DNA from: Strongylocentrotus purpuratus
Taxonomy: Eukaryota > Echinodermata > Echinoidea > Camarodonta > Strongylocentrotidae
Assembly (NCBI RefSeq): GCF_000002235.5
Contig: NW_022145547.1
Span: forward strand, 988,001 to 1,052,000
Direction: 5' to 3'
Length of the DNA stretch: 64,000 nt
Numbering within the stretch: the stretch's first letter is position 1; every line of letters starts with the position of its first letter. This document shows, one piece after another, positions 39,201 through 52,980 of the stretch. The notes beneath the pieces are model-generated. The model did no database searches. It saw only the letters and a program-made list of their open reading frames with translations, and was not told the origin of the DNA. Made by a program: the position numbers and the translations under genes.

Positions 39201-42200
39201 CCCTGCATCTATACTGAGCTCTCTGTTTAAGATACAGAAATGTGAAGTGTATTACACTTTACGGTATCACCAACAACAAAAACCCCGCTGCAGTTTACCA
39301 CTAAATATATCTGAATGAATTACGTAAAAAATATATATGAGGCATTACCATCTCTGTTGCGATAGAAAGAAAATGATACGTTTTTAAGGGGATTTAAATG
39401 GAAACTAAAAATATAACTGCCCTGCGAAATTGCTACTTGTCATTAGAATAGCTAGATTTCTATGATTATGTTATATAAACATGTATAAGCCTGTGTGGGT
39501 TAGTGTTATGTGCGTGCGTGAGGCGTACAATCTGATATTTTAACAATGTTTTCTCGTCTCATCACCTGCATATTCAGCGATTCCTGGCACAACATCGGCA
39601 AGCTCTGGTACCACTTCTTCAACCATCTCCTTCGTTGAAACCATTTATGCTACAACTCAAGCTACTACTAGTGCTACCACTTTTGCCACCCCTCCCATAC
39701 CTCCACAGCCTGATTCTTCTTACGCCATAGCGAGCTTCTTCTACACCAAGGTTAACAATGGCGAACCTACAACATTGGTTTGTGTTGTGACAGGATCACC
39801 TCCACCGACCTCTGAAAACATCAGCGTCACCTATGCAGCCGGTGCAGATGAAGGGATTGTCCTTCTGGAGACCAATGTCAATGAATCAACCAGGACATCC
39901 CGGTACCAGGTTAGGGTGAGCCTCGGTGAGGCACCTCAGAATTTCACTTGTCTTTTGCGCAGGCCGAACGGGGAAAATGTCTCGAAAGATCTGGCTGTCT
40001 CTGTTTATGGTAAGTAATTCTGAACTATAACAGCATACCTGTTTTTGCTATGATTTAATGACAAGAGCTTAGCGTCCTGAATACATTCATTGTTAATGCG
40101 AATGGAATTGAAGATGCTTTGTACATATCCATGTACGTCACAAACAATCAATACAAATAATAAACACAATTTGTCACTTTTTTATATTGCCTTTTCTGTC
40201 TTTAAAATGGTTCCATGTGACAGGTGGCTATCTCATCAACTCAGCTCTCAATTAACATAAGAAAAAGAGGATCACGGGGGACCAACGGTTACCGCTTGGG
40301 CATTGTTTTCTATATAGAGGGAGCAAGTTGCTACAAGTAGTACAGTGGGGCTTCAAATATGTAGTCTGTAGGATGGCTTCATACAAATGTTTTTGAAACT
40401 CAATTTACGTTCTATCAGAGCCTCCAAGCTTTGTTGAATCTAACATACTCGTCCAAGAGATGACATCTCACTCGGTCACCATCCGATGGACACATTGGAA
40501 TGAGACTAATGATCGTGGTGATGGGCCAGTGATTGGATATCGAGTCTACCACAGCACACATGGACAGGGTGACATAGCCAGGGCTTCAAGCGATCGCATC
40601 AGAGATACAACTTTCACGATCACTAATTTGACACGGGACACAGTGTATGATTTCAGAGTGACTGCTTCGAGAGAGGGGCCATCTGGTGAGGGGATGTTCA
40701 GCTCAGTAGCAAGAGCTAGGACAAAGTGTACTGGTAAGAGCAGTGACTATTATCATAACAACTAATAATGGGTGGATCATCAACATCATTTTGACGGCCG
40801 CAGTCGGGACGGAGTTCACTCGCTCTTTTCAATATCGACCTTATTAACGCTTTCTAACTTAAGATTGAGATTACAGGCAATTATATCATTGCAAATTGTT
40901 GGTGGTTAAAGTAAGTTAAATTAATGGAATTAATCTGTTGTCAAAAATTGTACAAAGATGTTGAAAACAAAAGCACTCAACCAAGCGTTAATGATAAATA
41001 TTATAAAAACAACAGTTTAGTTTATTGGATATTATGATTGTTTTTTCTCTTGACCATTATGACCTTAACGGCGATCCTTTGAGGTTTCAAAGTTTTCGAT
41101 TGTTAAATTTCCCGCTCTCAAATGTTAGGCTGGTAAATATGGACTCACTGTAGTGAATTCACCTTAAAGGCAAACTAATTTGTAGACAGTACAATAATGA
41201 ATATTGTATAGTTATTTGTATTAACCAGCAACTGAATTACAACCAAAACAACTTAATTGTCTTCGTTTTTGTTGTAACCCTTTTTGCAGCACCTTCTCAG
41301 GCGCCTGTTTTGTCTGTGAGAAATAGAGGTCAAACATTCATCACTTTGGATTGGGAGGTGAGCTAAGAATGATTTCAACGCATTTAATTTCTTATTATTA
41401 CTATCAAGAAGCACATTTCAGTTCAATTTACTTAATTTAAATAATTACAATTTGCTTAATTGAGAGGGGGGGGGTTAAATTTTTAGTATGAGCGCTTATA
41501 AACTGACCCAAATACTTCAATTTAAAATACACAGTTTTCTCGAAGTATCGTTTTTACGATAATTAGTTTGTACAAAGCGTTTCGTATGTTTACTCCGTAT
41601 ATATAAAAAAAAAAACACATAAGAAATGATCAGTGAAGATTTGTCCGGAGTATACTGAACATCTAAGGTTTGATGGTAAATGTGGTAAACTTACATTTTG
41701 CTAATTTGTCAAATTGGCGTGCTCTTCCGGTTTTTCATATTCATATTAATAACAGGTAATACCAGAGGAATCATGGGGATGCAGTGCCCTTTCTGGATTA
41801 GAAATCAATGTCAGCACCTATGGTCAAAATGGCTTTCCTCGAACCTTGTCATTTGATACTATGGCGGGTACTGCTAACATTGGAGAGTTTGCGGATTGTA
41901 CTACGTATAGCATCAACGCAGCATTTAGAAACAAAGACGAGTTGGGGATCTCTTCAGAAATATTGTCAGTGAGCACATATTTGATACGTAAGAATATCTG
42001 TTTTCTTATGTATATGTTTATTTGCGTTGAGTTGTACAATGATAACACTTGGGCTGAAATACATCTACAATACCTTATATTCGCTTATTCATTATGGCAA
42101 GTTAGTTTGTTTTCTACTCCTTCTTTATTTATGACATATGATAGAAAATTAACCAAAAAGACTATTTCACTATACGCTTAAAGTGAAATGTATATCTTTG

Positions 42201-45200
42201 AATCATTTTGTAAATTTTAAGAAAACAGGACATTTCAGAAGTACATGGTAGTCAAATATGGTCTAAATGCTATCATCACTCGTTCGTTTAACGATCTTCA
42301 ATTTTTCTTAACATTTTCTTTCAATTTGTATATTTCAAATTCCGTTTACCTGTATATTTCAAATTCATTTCCAGGACCCGCACGTGTAGGAGCCCTTCAG
42401 ATGTCACCTTCAACCACACAAATTGAAGTCAGCTGGGAAACGTCATCAAGTCTATGCTCCCCTGACTACTATATCATACGCTACAGTCTATATCAGAAGC
42501 TTGCCTGCCAATCACCAGAAACCACCCCAACAGAGTTTGAAGTGAACACCAATATCACGCAATACAATATTCTAGTGGGGTTAGAGCCTTACTCGCAATA
42601 CAAGATCATAGTTACAGCTGTAAATGGTGCCGGGCAGAGTGAACCCATGATGGGCTATTCAGAAACCAGGCCAGGACGTGAGTAATGAACTAATAAGCAA
42701 AATATCCTTTCCCCATAACAGTTTCAAGACATGTACTGGTACAAGGTGATACATTTTGTTATCCGTGTTATGATTATGAATATGGGATATAATATACAGA
42801 AACAAAGTTGCTATGGGTCCAAAGCTCGTCACGTGAAATCGATTGCAAGGATCGTAATAAAGATATACTCCCAGCCATGAAAATATAACCCCTTGGAAAA
42901 TATAACTCCGTTGTATGTATCATACACACCTTACCAGTCAAATCTCTATTAGATTCCCTGCATATAACATACGCATTGATCTAAAAATATAGTTTTCAAT
43001 AATTTTGCTTTACCTAAATTATGAATGGTAAAGTTTGGTTGCGATGTATATTTCCTTCAACCGTCACGCTAGCCTTACTACGTGAATGAATAACACGTAA
43101 CATTTTAACGGACTTAGGTAAAAGTCGAAGCAAATTTATTTTTAATTTCTTTTCACATAATATAAACAATGACAGACAATGATGAACGTAATGGTAACAG
43201 AAATGAGCATTGAAATATCTTTGACCTTTTTTTAAAAGTCATTATAATACAAAATGATTTGGTTACAGGAAATGAAGAAGAACAAAAACGAACCTACTTG
43301 AAAGCAATGCTTGTTAGATGTAGGTTTGCACAATCATAAAGCAAAATAATAAAGGTGCGTTCTCTTATATTTCCGATTCTCTTTAGCACCGTCAAACATT
43401 ACAAAATTAATGTCAGGGTTAATCCAGAAAGGACCTCTCCATCAAGAATAGGATTCACATGGCAACCTCTCAACTGTAGAAATGTGAATGGAGTGTTCTG
43501 GTACTACTTTGCAAGAATCTACAAGGATGGTGAAAGAATTAGGAATTTTGTTCAGAGGACATACCTTGATGATTACTTTTCATACTCATCAGTAGAGTTC
43601 AATAATCTTGACGCATGCACGATGTATGAACTGAATATCAATGCCGTCAACCGTGATGTGTCAACTCTTGGAAATCTGTCTTATGCTATCGGTGTAACGG
43701 AAGTCACTTGTAAGTGTCAAAGAGTACAAAGATAATACTTTTTAAAGAATCACACTCGTGATGTTAACTTGCCCTGCTTTGTGTATGAATTCCAATTATA
43801 TGAACCTCGTTCCAAAACTGTGTATTTAAATAATATTTGTGGAAGAGATCCATATTTCTATAATGCAAGGTTTTATTGGATATATATGCCCATATACATG
43901 TACAAAATCACATTGCAAATTCAAGGATCATGTCTTTGCGACATTAAAGTATTTTCATATAGGTATTAAAATATTTTCCCCGTTATAAAGTGTCGTTTTT
44001 ATATTTTTAATTTTCCTTCAATCTCAGTCACTAAGTTTTATTGGCGGAACGACTTTAAATTTAATTATTTTTAACCATTTTCGAGGAATTTTTATAAATA
44101 GTTTCAAACATGAAAATGTTAGTATCATAATGTTATTTATGATTATCATAATTAACTGTGATTCAGGTATGACCATGTATTTATTACAGAGCTAACAGTT
44201 ATCATAAGAGGAAAAAGGTAAGGATACAAAGATAAGAACAAATCTCTTTCTGGTATCACGCTTTTGTCCACCGCATTATGATGCCTTATAGGCGCCCAAA
44301 TATACAACCTAGCTTTTAGCAGGCTTCCAATTCGTATGCTCATTGCAATCAAGGATACCTTTTTGTTGGATAGAATATTCTTTATCACCCCCCCCCCCAC
44401 AAAAAATAAAAATAAAAAATAGGTAAAAACATGTTCAATGTTTACACAGGTAGAAATATATTTGGCTTCATCCTTAGATACAGAGAAAATTAAGCTAAGA
44501 ATTTCATGATAATGTAATGAGACGGCGTTGCAAGAGTAGAAGGCAGTTCTCTGTGTTATGGTTATTGGTTGGTATGATATAACCCCTCTAGAAAACAAAC
44601 CGCTATCCTAAAATAAACGATATTTCGCAAGATTAACAATTGAAAATATTCTCTCTATTTGTGTTGAATATAGTCACCAGTGCATCCGCTTATGCAACTG
44701 GGAATCAACTGAGAGTTGTTTGGAGTGTTCCGTCTCAATGCAATGTGGATTACTACAAACTATCATATCAACTCATCTCACGTGAGGCATGTCAAGATCT
44801 TCCTTTAATAGATGCACCAGTCTACGAACTCAACGTCACATCGTTTTTTACAGACGTCTCCAAATACCTTACAAACTTGGAATATTATGCCACGTATAGC
44901 ATCTCTATCATAGCTGTGGTTAGAAAAGCAGAGAGCCCACCTTCGAATTTTACTGGATACACAGTAGCTGGAGGTATATAAAAGATAATGCTAATACAAC
45001 TACTAGTAATGTTGTATCTATGGGGGAGGGGGCACGTGCTCCGGATGGCACTTGAAGAGAGCCCATACAAAGACACTACAAGAGAGAGAGAGAGACAAAA
45101 TAAAACGCAAAAGAGCAAGAGCAAGGGAATAAAGAGAATTAAAATAAGATCATAATATGAACCTTCAATTTGCAGATAAATTGCATGATAAATAATTTTG

Positions 45201-46900
45201 TTTTAATTAAGGTTTTAAGCGTGAAAGTTTCTAAAGCTGGATCGCTAAGCGCATTGCTTTAATATTGTTTTGTCAGGATCCTGAAATTTCGCGCTCTAAT
45301 ATTATAGTTTCTTTACAGTTTTCTTTCAAGGGTTCAAGATTTGTTTCATGCAAATGCACTTGCTTCCTTCCTATTTTATAATTATCTTTAGTCTCTTGTT
45401 AAGTATAAGATAAAGGACAAATGCCAAACCATATAAAGTGATTTTTCATAGTTCAAAATTTGAAAAAATAAATAAATTTTCATTTGTTTGCCCCGGGCAC
45501 CATTATCCATAGACTGTTCGTGGAATACTATATTTTGGTTGCACGACATAACAAGCAAGTCTTCTTAATAAAACACGTATCGAATCATTAGTTTGTCCTC
45601 GTGTACGCCTACCCTATGTGGTGTTCTGTAGGTCCGGGAAGACCAATGGCCTACTACTTTTGTTGTTATGATTGTTATTGATGAGATTCCAAATTATTAG
45701 AGAAATATTGTCACTTTCCGTAATGATCACTTCTATTTTTGTTTCAGGATCAAGTAAGTACACCTGTTTGCGATTGACCTTTTACAACTACTTACATTTA
45801 CTATGTTATTTATCATTCAACGCTTTGATCCTATTCACAGACCCCTCTGCTATCGAGTCAGTGTCGTACACCTCTACTGCCCACTCCTTGCGCTTTGTGT
45901 GGGAGGAACCCTCTTGTGAAAGCCTACATGGTGTTTTGGATCGCTACGAATACGAACGATATGATACTATTGGTGGGTGGAGAACTGTCCAGGATCGAAC
46001 GCCCATACGAAGAAACTATGTACAAATAACTGGTCTTGATGCTTGCACAGAATTTCGCTTCAGGATAAGAGTAGTTACTACCGAACAGAGAAGGAGTGAA
46101 TGGCATATGGAAATGGCAATGACTAATATATCAGGTTTGATAAATGAGATATAGGCCTATCGTACATGTGTATTGGTTATAAAGACACGTATTCTGTAAT
46201 ATGTCCATTGTACACATTAAACTATTGACGATTGAAGAGTATTTGTTTTCAAGGGAAAGTATGGGAAACTGTACGTTTCAAAGTCCAGGCTTTGATACAG
46301 TCCATCTATTGGCGTTGCTCCAAGAGAGTTAGATAGCTGTTACTGCTAGCCTAGTATTGGCTCATTGATAATACAAATCTAACATACATCAGAAAAAACT
46401 ACATTAATTGGAGTCAATACATATTCTAAAGATAGAGATTAGATTTAGTGTAATCACAGTGTAATCAATTAATTATTGGGAACTTGGATTAGACCGAATG
46501 AAATGTTTATTAATTCCTTTCTGTACACTTATCAGCTCCTGGAATACCGGTTATAACAGAGCTTACCCAATATCAGGTAAACAGTGGCACTCCTGGCCTA
46601 ACAGTATCATGGCAACCTCCTTCCACTCCTCCATGCCAGCCTACGCATTATGAAATCAAGTACTATGTTCTTCAAGGCGATATGTGTGAGGATACCCCAA
46701 GTGATCGTATAATGACTTCAGCAGGGACCGTCAATGGTTCAACTTTTACCTTCAACGTCCTGGAGTTGCGTCCCAACTCTGAGTACATGGTGTTTGTGAG
46801 AGGCAAAACCAGTAGCGGTTATGGTGATTCGGATTCCCAATCAGCTACTGCAGGATATTCACGTTAGTATTGTGTGTTGATGTACGTACGGGAGGGTGAC

Positions 46901-46934
<34 letters not shown>

Positions 46935-49900
46935 CGGTGAGGGTGTGTGTTTATGATGTGAGCATGAGGGTGTGTGTGGGTGCGCGCGTGTCCCTCTGAA
47001 TCAGCTGCAGGAGAAAACAGAGAGCTGACAATACGCCTAGACCAATTTACAGCTCATGATCTACTTTATACAACCCCCCCCCCCCCCCCACTCCGAGAAC
47101 GGATGGACCCCATGCGTGTTACCAAAATGTCCGGTAAAGGGGTACTTTTCGTGCGACAAAGTCCGGCCCGAGAATTGTAAACAAAAAAGGGGTGTTTTTT
47201 CTTTTTCTCTCTCATCTCTTTGGACTCCTGAGAAATTATTTCGAATTCAGGGGGGTACATTGAGCATTTTTCATGATTTAGGGGGGTCTCCAAGGCAGAA
47301 AAAGCCCGCGAAAAGCCCGCGAAAAGCCCGCGAAAAGCCCGCGAAAGGGGGGTCCGGAAATGTTGGCAGTCCTCAGATAGGGGGTGCTTTCAAAAAGAGG
47401 GAACAAGCATATGCGTACCCTAAATAACACTGAGTGGGGGGGGGGGGATAAGACGCTAGACTTAAGTCAGTTATTCATTTGACTAATTTGAATACAAGGG
47501 TAACCATTATTTTAACTGGTAGTTGAACGAATATACTTTGAATAAGACCTTGCAAAATATCATTGGAGAATATGTAATATGAAATGAGCTGGCCTGGAAG
47601 TTCAGTTTAGAAAAGGTATACTGCAGGGGGTTAGAGGATGTTTACGAAGACAAAATGTAGATTAGCTGATAGTAAGGAAATGTAGATGAAGTACAAATTG
47701 AAGAATAAGAAAAATGAATGAGAATGAGTTTTTCTCCTCTATTTTACAGATCCTACGGGTCCTTCAACTAATATTCAGTCCACTTCCATCAAGAAACGCA
47801 GTATTGTTTTCACTTGGGAGAAACCAGAATGTGGTTATCGTAATGGACCAATCTCAAGCTACGAAGTTATGCTCTCCAATTCTACAGGTAACCTAAATAT
47901 GAAATAGGGTATGAATACCTGGTCGTGTGCTAAGTAAGGTGGGATCTCAGAGATTACTTGTTTGAAAGTAAAGTTTAAAATTAAAAAATCTATCTAAAAG
48001 GGTATCTGCCCTTGGCATCATCCTTGGTAGTGCTTCTACAATTCATTAAATACATATAAATCGTACTCATTTCGTGTGTTAGAATGATAAAGGATAATTT
48101 CATCTATAAAATGTCCTTGACAGCATGGATCTCCTAGCTGAATTGCTTTCTGTTGCTGAATGAAGATATGTTCTAGTGTCATGTTTCTTTGCAAAAACTG
48201 ACCTGATTTTTTTTCTCTGGTAGATGAAATTGATAGATTCGACGAATAACACTGGATAACACCGAATAGATAAATATTTTTGTTTATTCTAAGCGCCAAC
48301 CAATGTAGTTTTTTTGCAATTATTTTTGGAAATAATAATAATAATAATCATACTATTTTTATTTAATGCACAGGAGGTATTGTCTAACTCAGTATAATCA
48401 TTCAACATGAGCGGATAGGTCATTTTGCGGACTAATCTTTTGCGATTTTAAACCCTGAAGTAATTATGCCCGCCGTTTTTGTGTGGATACTTTTAGGATA
48501 TTCTGAAGGCAGAATCTCGATTAATGATGAATTATGGTCAGTACTTAAGTGTTGCTGTAAGCTAGAGGGTGTATTTGTCAGTGATGTGTGGATAAAAAGA
48601 GTTAGAAAAAAATTGACTTAGGTTCAAACATTGATCAAGTGATCACGACCGGCAAAGGCAAATAAGATGTAGTATTCAATATGGTCTTGCATCATGATCA
48701 TTCTTTTAATTTAGTCCATTAATCATACATGTAGACAAATCTGCGCAATAAATTTTAAATTAATGGTGTCCATTGTTCCATTCCGCGGCCTCATTTCGAA
48801 ATTTCCTTAAACAAACAATTAGTCTAGCTTTGTTTCCGATATGCTAGCTTAATACTCCCAAGTAAAATTTACGCATGATGTTTTGTAAAGGTTTTGTAGT
48901 CTAATGAATAAGTCTCCGGACTGTAGACCACAAGGTATGGGGTTCAAATCACAATACGGGACTAATGTACTTTAGCAAGACGTTGCATTTGCACTCTCCA
49001 CTCAATTGTAAATGAATACCTGATATGCTTACGCGATAGCTACTTTGGCGGCTCGGCTATAAGCAGGGTAATAATGTCTTAAGGCCATGAGCGTCAAAAG
49101 AGCACTTTATGAGAAGCCATTTTTATTAATTTTATTATTCCTGTTGTTCATTTCCAGGAAACGTGGTTTATCATGGTAATGTGTCGGGACCTGAGCACGA
49201 GATATTTGGCCTCATCCCCTATTCAAATTACAGCATTAGGATCAGGGCTTGGAATTATGAACTAGCAGGGGAGTATGGTCCTGCGATTTGGGCACAGACA
49301 GATGAAGCAAGTAGGTCACAAAATGCATGTCTTTTAGTTCTGTTTTGATAACGATGAAGAAGACAAAACAGCGTTAAGGACGAAAATTATATCTTTTCAA
49401 ATATAGCTGTTCGTTAACAATGTTAACCGTGTATCTATATAACCAGAAATATAACTCTGATAACAATTATGTTGTACTCAAAGTTGTGAAAATCTACAGG
49501 AACTAATATTATGAGAAGATGTACTGGTACAATTCCTTAATTTGTTTTGTTGTTACATTTTTCATTCTTTTTTCATCCACTCCTTAAACGAAAATAAAAA
49601 GAGCATAGAGAAGTTTCCCTTTTTAATAAATGGATCCCTAATTAAGTATTCATTACCAGTCATAAAATAAGACGTAATGGAGTTATCGTGAATTCTAGAT
49701 TTCTTGCACCCAAGACCCTTATTGACTGCTGTCCATAGTGGGTTATTGATTCTGAGTGTGCGTGTTGCCAAGTGCGAGTACAATAAGATAGTATTATTAC
49801 TTTTTTGCTTCTTTCGAAATCACAGTCAATGTAAAAATCATCTAAATTGTTAACATTGCTTGTTGAAATCTATCTTCCGCCACCATTGCCAGTCAACAGG

Positions 49901-52900
49901 TTCACTATGAGGATCTTTTAATTCAGACTAACCGACAGAAAACGAAACATGATATTATTTTATACTACTTCCAATGTGTGATAGACCATTCAGTTATTTC
50001 GACCATAATAATCCTACGACTTGTCTCCATTATGTGTATATTACAGGCCCAGATCAACCAATCGGAGTAAATCTGCCATCTTCTGACCTGGAAAGTATCA
50101 CAGTAGAATGGATGTCACCGAACCCTCCTCTAGGCAGGATAATAGGTTACTACATTCTCTACTGGGAGACGGATGATAATAGTTCCACGCCCAGAAACGT
50201 CAGCATCTCGTGTCGGGACGGGCGTTGCTCTGACATTAACTACAGGTTTTCCACAATTATTCTCCATCTCCAGCCGGACATGAATTATTCCGTTCAGGCA
50301 AGCGTGATCCCTTAAGTCGTTTTCTAAAGGGATTCTGTATCTTGATAATAGGATATAAAATACCTTTTCTTAATATTGTGATAACGGACCTATGGTTTAA
50401 AATAGTATCCATCCGTACAGAGAGTTTCTGTCGGCAATATCTTCAGATATGGCTTCCTCAATCCTGCGTTTTGCGAAGAGAACTTAAAGATATAAGACTC
50501 TACGATGTGTTTGTTGTATGATAGCTCATATAGAACTTAAAGTCTCACTGTACTACTTATAGCTACTCGTGCGCGGCCCTCTATATAACAAACAATGCAT
50601 AATCTGTGACCATGGGTCCCCCATGATCCTCTTTTTCTTATGTTAATTGAGAGCTGAGTTGATGAGATAACCACCTGTCCAGTGACCTTGTATGCAGGGG
50701 GGGGGGGGGTCTAATCCTTCCTGTAAACTAGTACAGATGGGCTTTAAGGGATGACATTCAAAGGATGACGAGGGACAAAACAAGGAGAAGCACTCTGTGG
50801 GTTTCCTGATTTTTCTAATGTAAACAAAATATTTATGTATGGTGAGGAGTTTTTTTTTTTTTACACCATCTTGGTACCTATATTATTTCTGATGAAATAG
50901 AAAACAATGTCAGGAGGTTCATAACTTTGTTCTTCTCTATATTAGTACTTTCCCGCTCTTCATCTCCCTTTTATATCACAATGTTTTTCTTTCACTTTAC
51001 AGGTCATGGCGGAGACCATTCGGGGTGTTGGTGACCCAAGCCCGGACCCACCTGTTGTGAGGATGACATCGGAAGGAAGTACGATATTTATCTTCTCATT
51101 TCTATAATGTCACATGTAGATCAAAATAATTATTGTAGAAAAATACTCATCCCCATTCAGAAAGGGAAAGAAAGAAAGAAACGTTCAGACACAGGGAAAT
51201 ATAGGCTATAAAAACATCACATGTTCATAGAACACAATCGCAGAGACTTTTAAGAAATCAACTCAAGGGCAATTTCAATACCGTATATCGTTTTGGCTAT
51301 GTAGAATTCATCTTTAGATTATGTAAGAACGCCATTGAAGTGTTCGGAAGGATATATTCGGTTGAGTATATGTTCAGGAATATAAGGCTTATTGCACAAA
51401 AAAATATCACTTTAGACAAACAGTTTTAGTTGAGTAAGGGAGGGAATAATTACACAGATGTAGACATAAATTTGGAGAACCGTATTGAAAATCCTTCAGC
51501 CAGATCTTATCTTAATAATTAATAACAATATGGTTATTTATATAGCGCCGGTATCCGTAAGGTTTTGACGCTCATGGCGCTTTACACATATTATCCTGGT
51601 CGTAGCCGAGCTACCAAAGTAACTAGCGCGCAAGCCTATCAGGTACCCATTTACACCTTGGTGGAGAGTGATAAATGTAGATCAATGTCTTGCCAAAGGA
51701 CATTAGTGCTGCGGCGGGACTTGAACCCCGTACCTTGTGATTTGCATTCGGGTGACTTATCCACAACACCTCTACAATTTAACCTTCAATTTAAATAAAA
51801 CGAATCTACAGTAGATGTTAAAACACTGAAATTCTCTGCACAAATACAACGCAAACCAATGCATAGAGAAAAAAAGTAGTTAACTGTATGATCGTTTTGT
51901 TTTAGGTTCGAAATCTAAATGATACAATCGTACACAAATATTGACTTGTATTGCACTTGTTTGTATTGATCTTATTTCCTGCTTTACAGTTCCTAGTGAG
52001 CCTCAGGCGTTGACTGTTTCCAGCAGATCAAAATCTTTACTGATCACCTGGAAGGAGCCGAGGTACCCCCGTGGAAAAATCATCTCCCATACGGTAACTT
52101 CAATACTTAATTTCAAGGAAAGTTCTCGTAATGCTTTAAGTGTTCTTTTATATACAATGTAATTTTCTTAATAATATCTATAATGTTCTTTCGGTAACTG
52201 TGTTAATTTATTATGGGCGTTCCCAACTCAAGCTATGCTTTCCGAGTTTTCGTCTCCTTTCGTATCTGAATTATTTACTGTATAAATAATTGTTACATAT
52301 ATCATGTATATATACATTGTGTTTTATATTGTGCTGTTGAGAAGGAAATAAATGTTAATAAATACAATACAATACAAAAGTGTATCCGAACTGTAATCCT
52401 TTTTCTAACCTTCTCTTTGGAGTTCTCTTCTATATCAGGTAATATTTTTTTCTAAGTTGAGGTTTCCAGTATCTTCGGTTAGACTAGGTGACTAGGTTTC
52501 ATCTGAGTACTTGAATAGGACTGATATTTTGATATACAAATATAGTTAATCCATTTTATGAAAAAGAAACGCATTTTTTAAATAAATTTATTTCTGAATC
52601 ATTTCGGAATCACTTAATCATAATTTATGCTGAAGTATAGGTACAGTTGTGGAGTTTGTTCAACCAAGATTTGTTTCGATGAGTCAAATAAGCTTCACAG
52701 TGCAGGTTAGCAGTTTGATATTCAAGTCTCATTAATAAAGAATCGTTTGAACGCCCCTCCCCCCCCAAAAAAAAAATGTATGCAGATGCATTTTACCGAT
52801 CTTTTAAAAATGAACGGACAAAGACTTTTTCAGTTGTTTCCGGGTCAAATTGCAAATATCCACAAGGTGACCTTAATACACATTAGTAGACGATGGTATT

Positions 52901-52949
52901 ATCCACAATTGCGTTATCTCTTTCTCTCTCTCTCTCTCTCTCTAACCTT

Positions 52950-52980
<31 letters not shown>

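Noticed and set aside
44152..44598. 148-codon minus-strand open frame
   Set aside because: Lies within gene B intron 13, resembles no family I know and has no splice or promoter support; it crosses a poly-C/poly-A tract.
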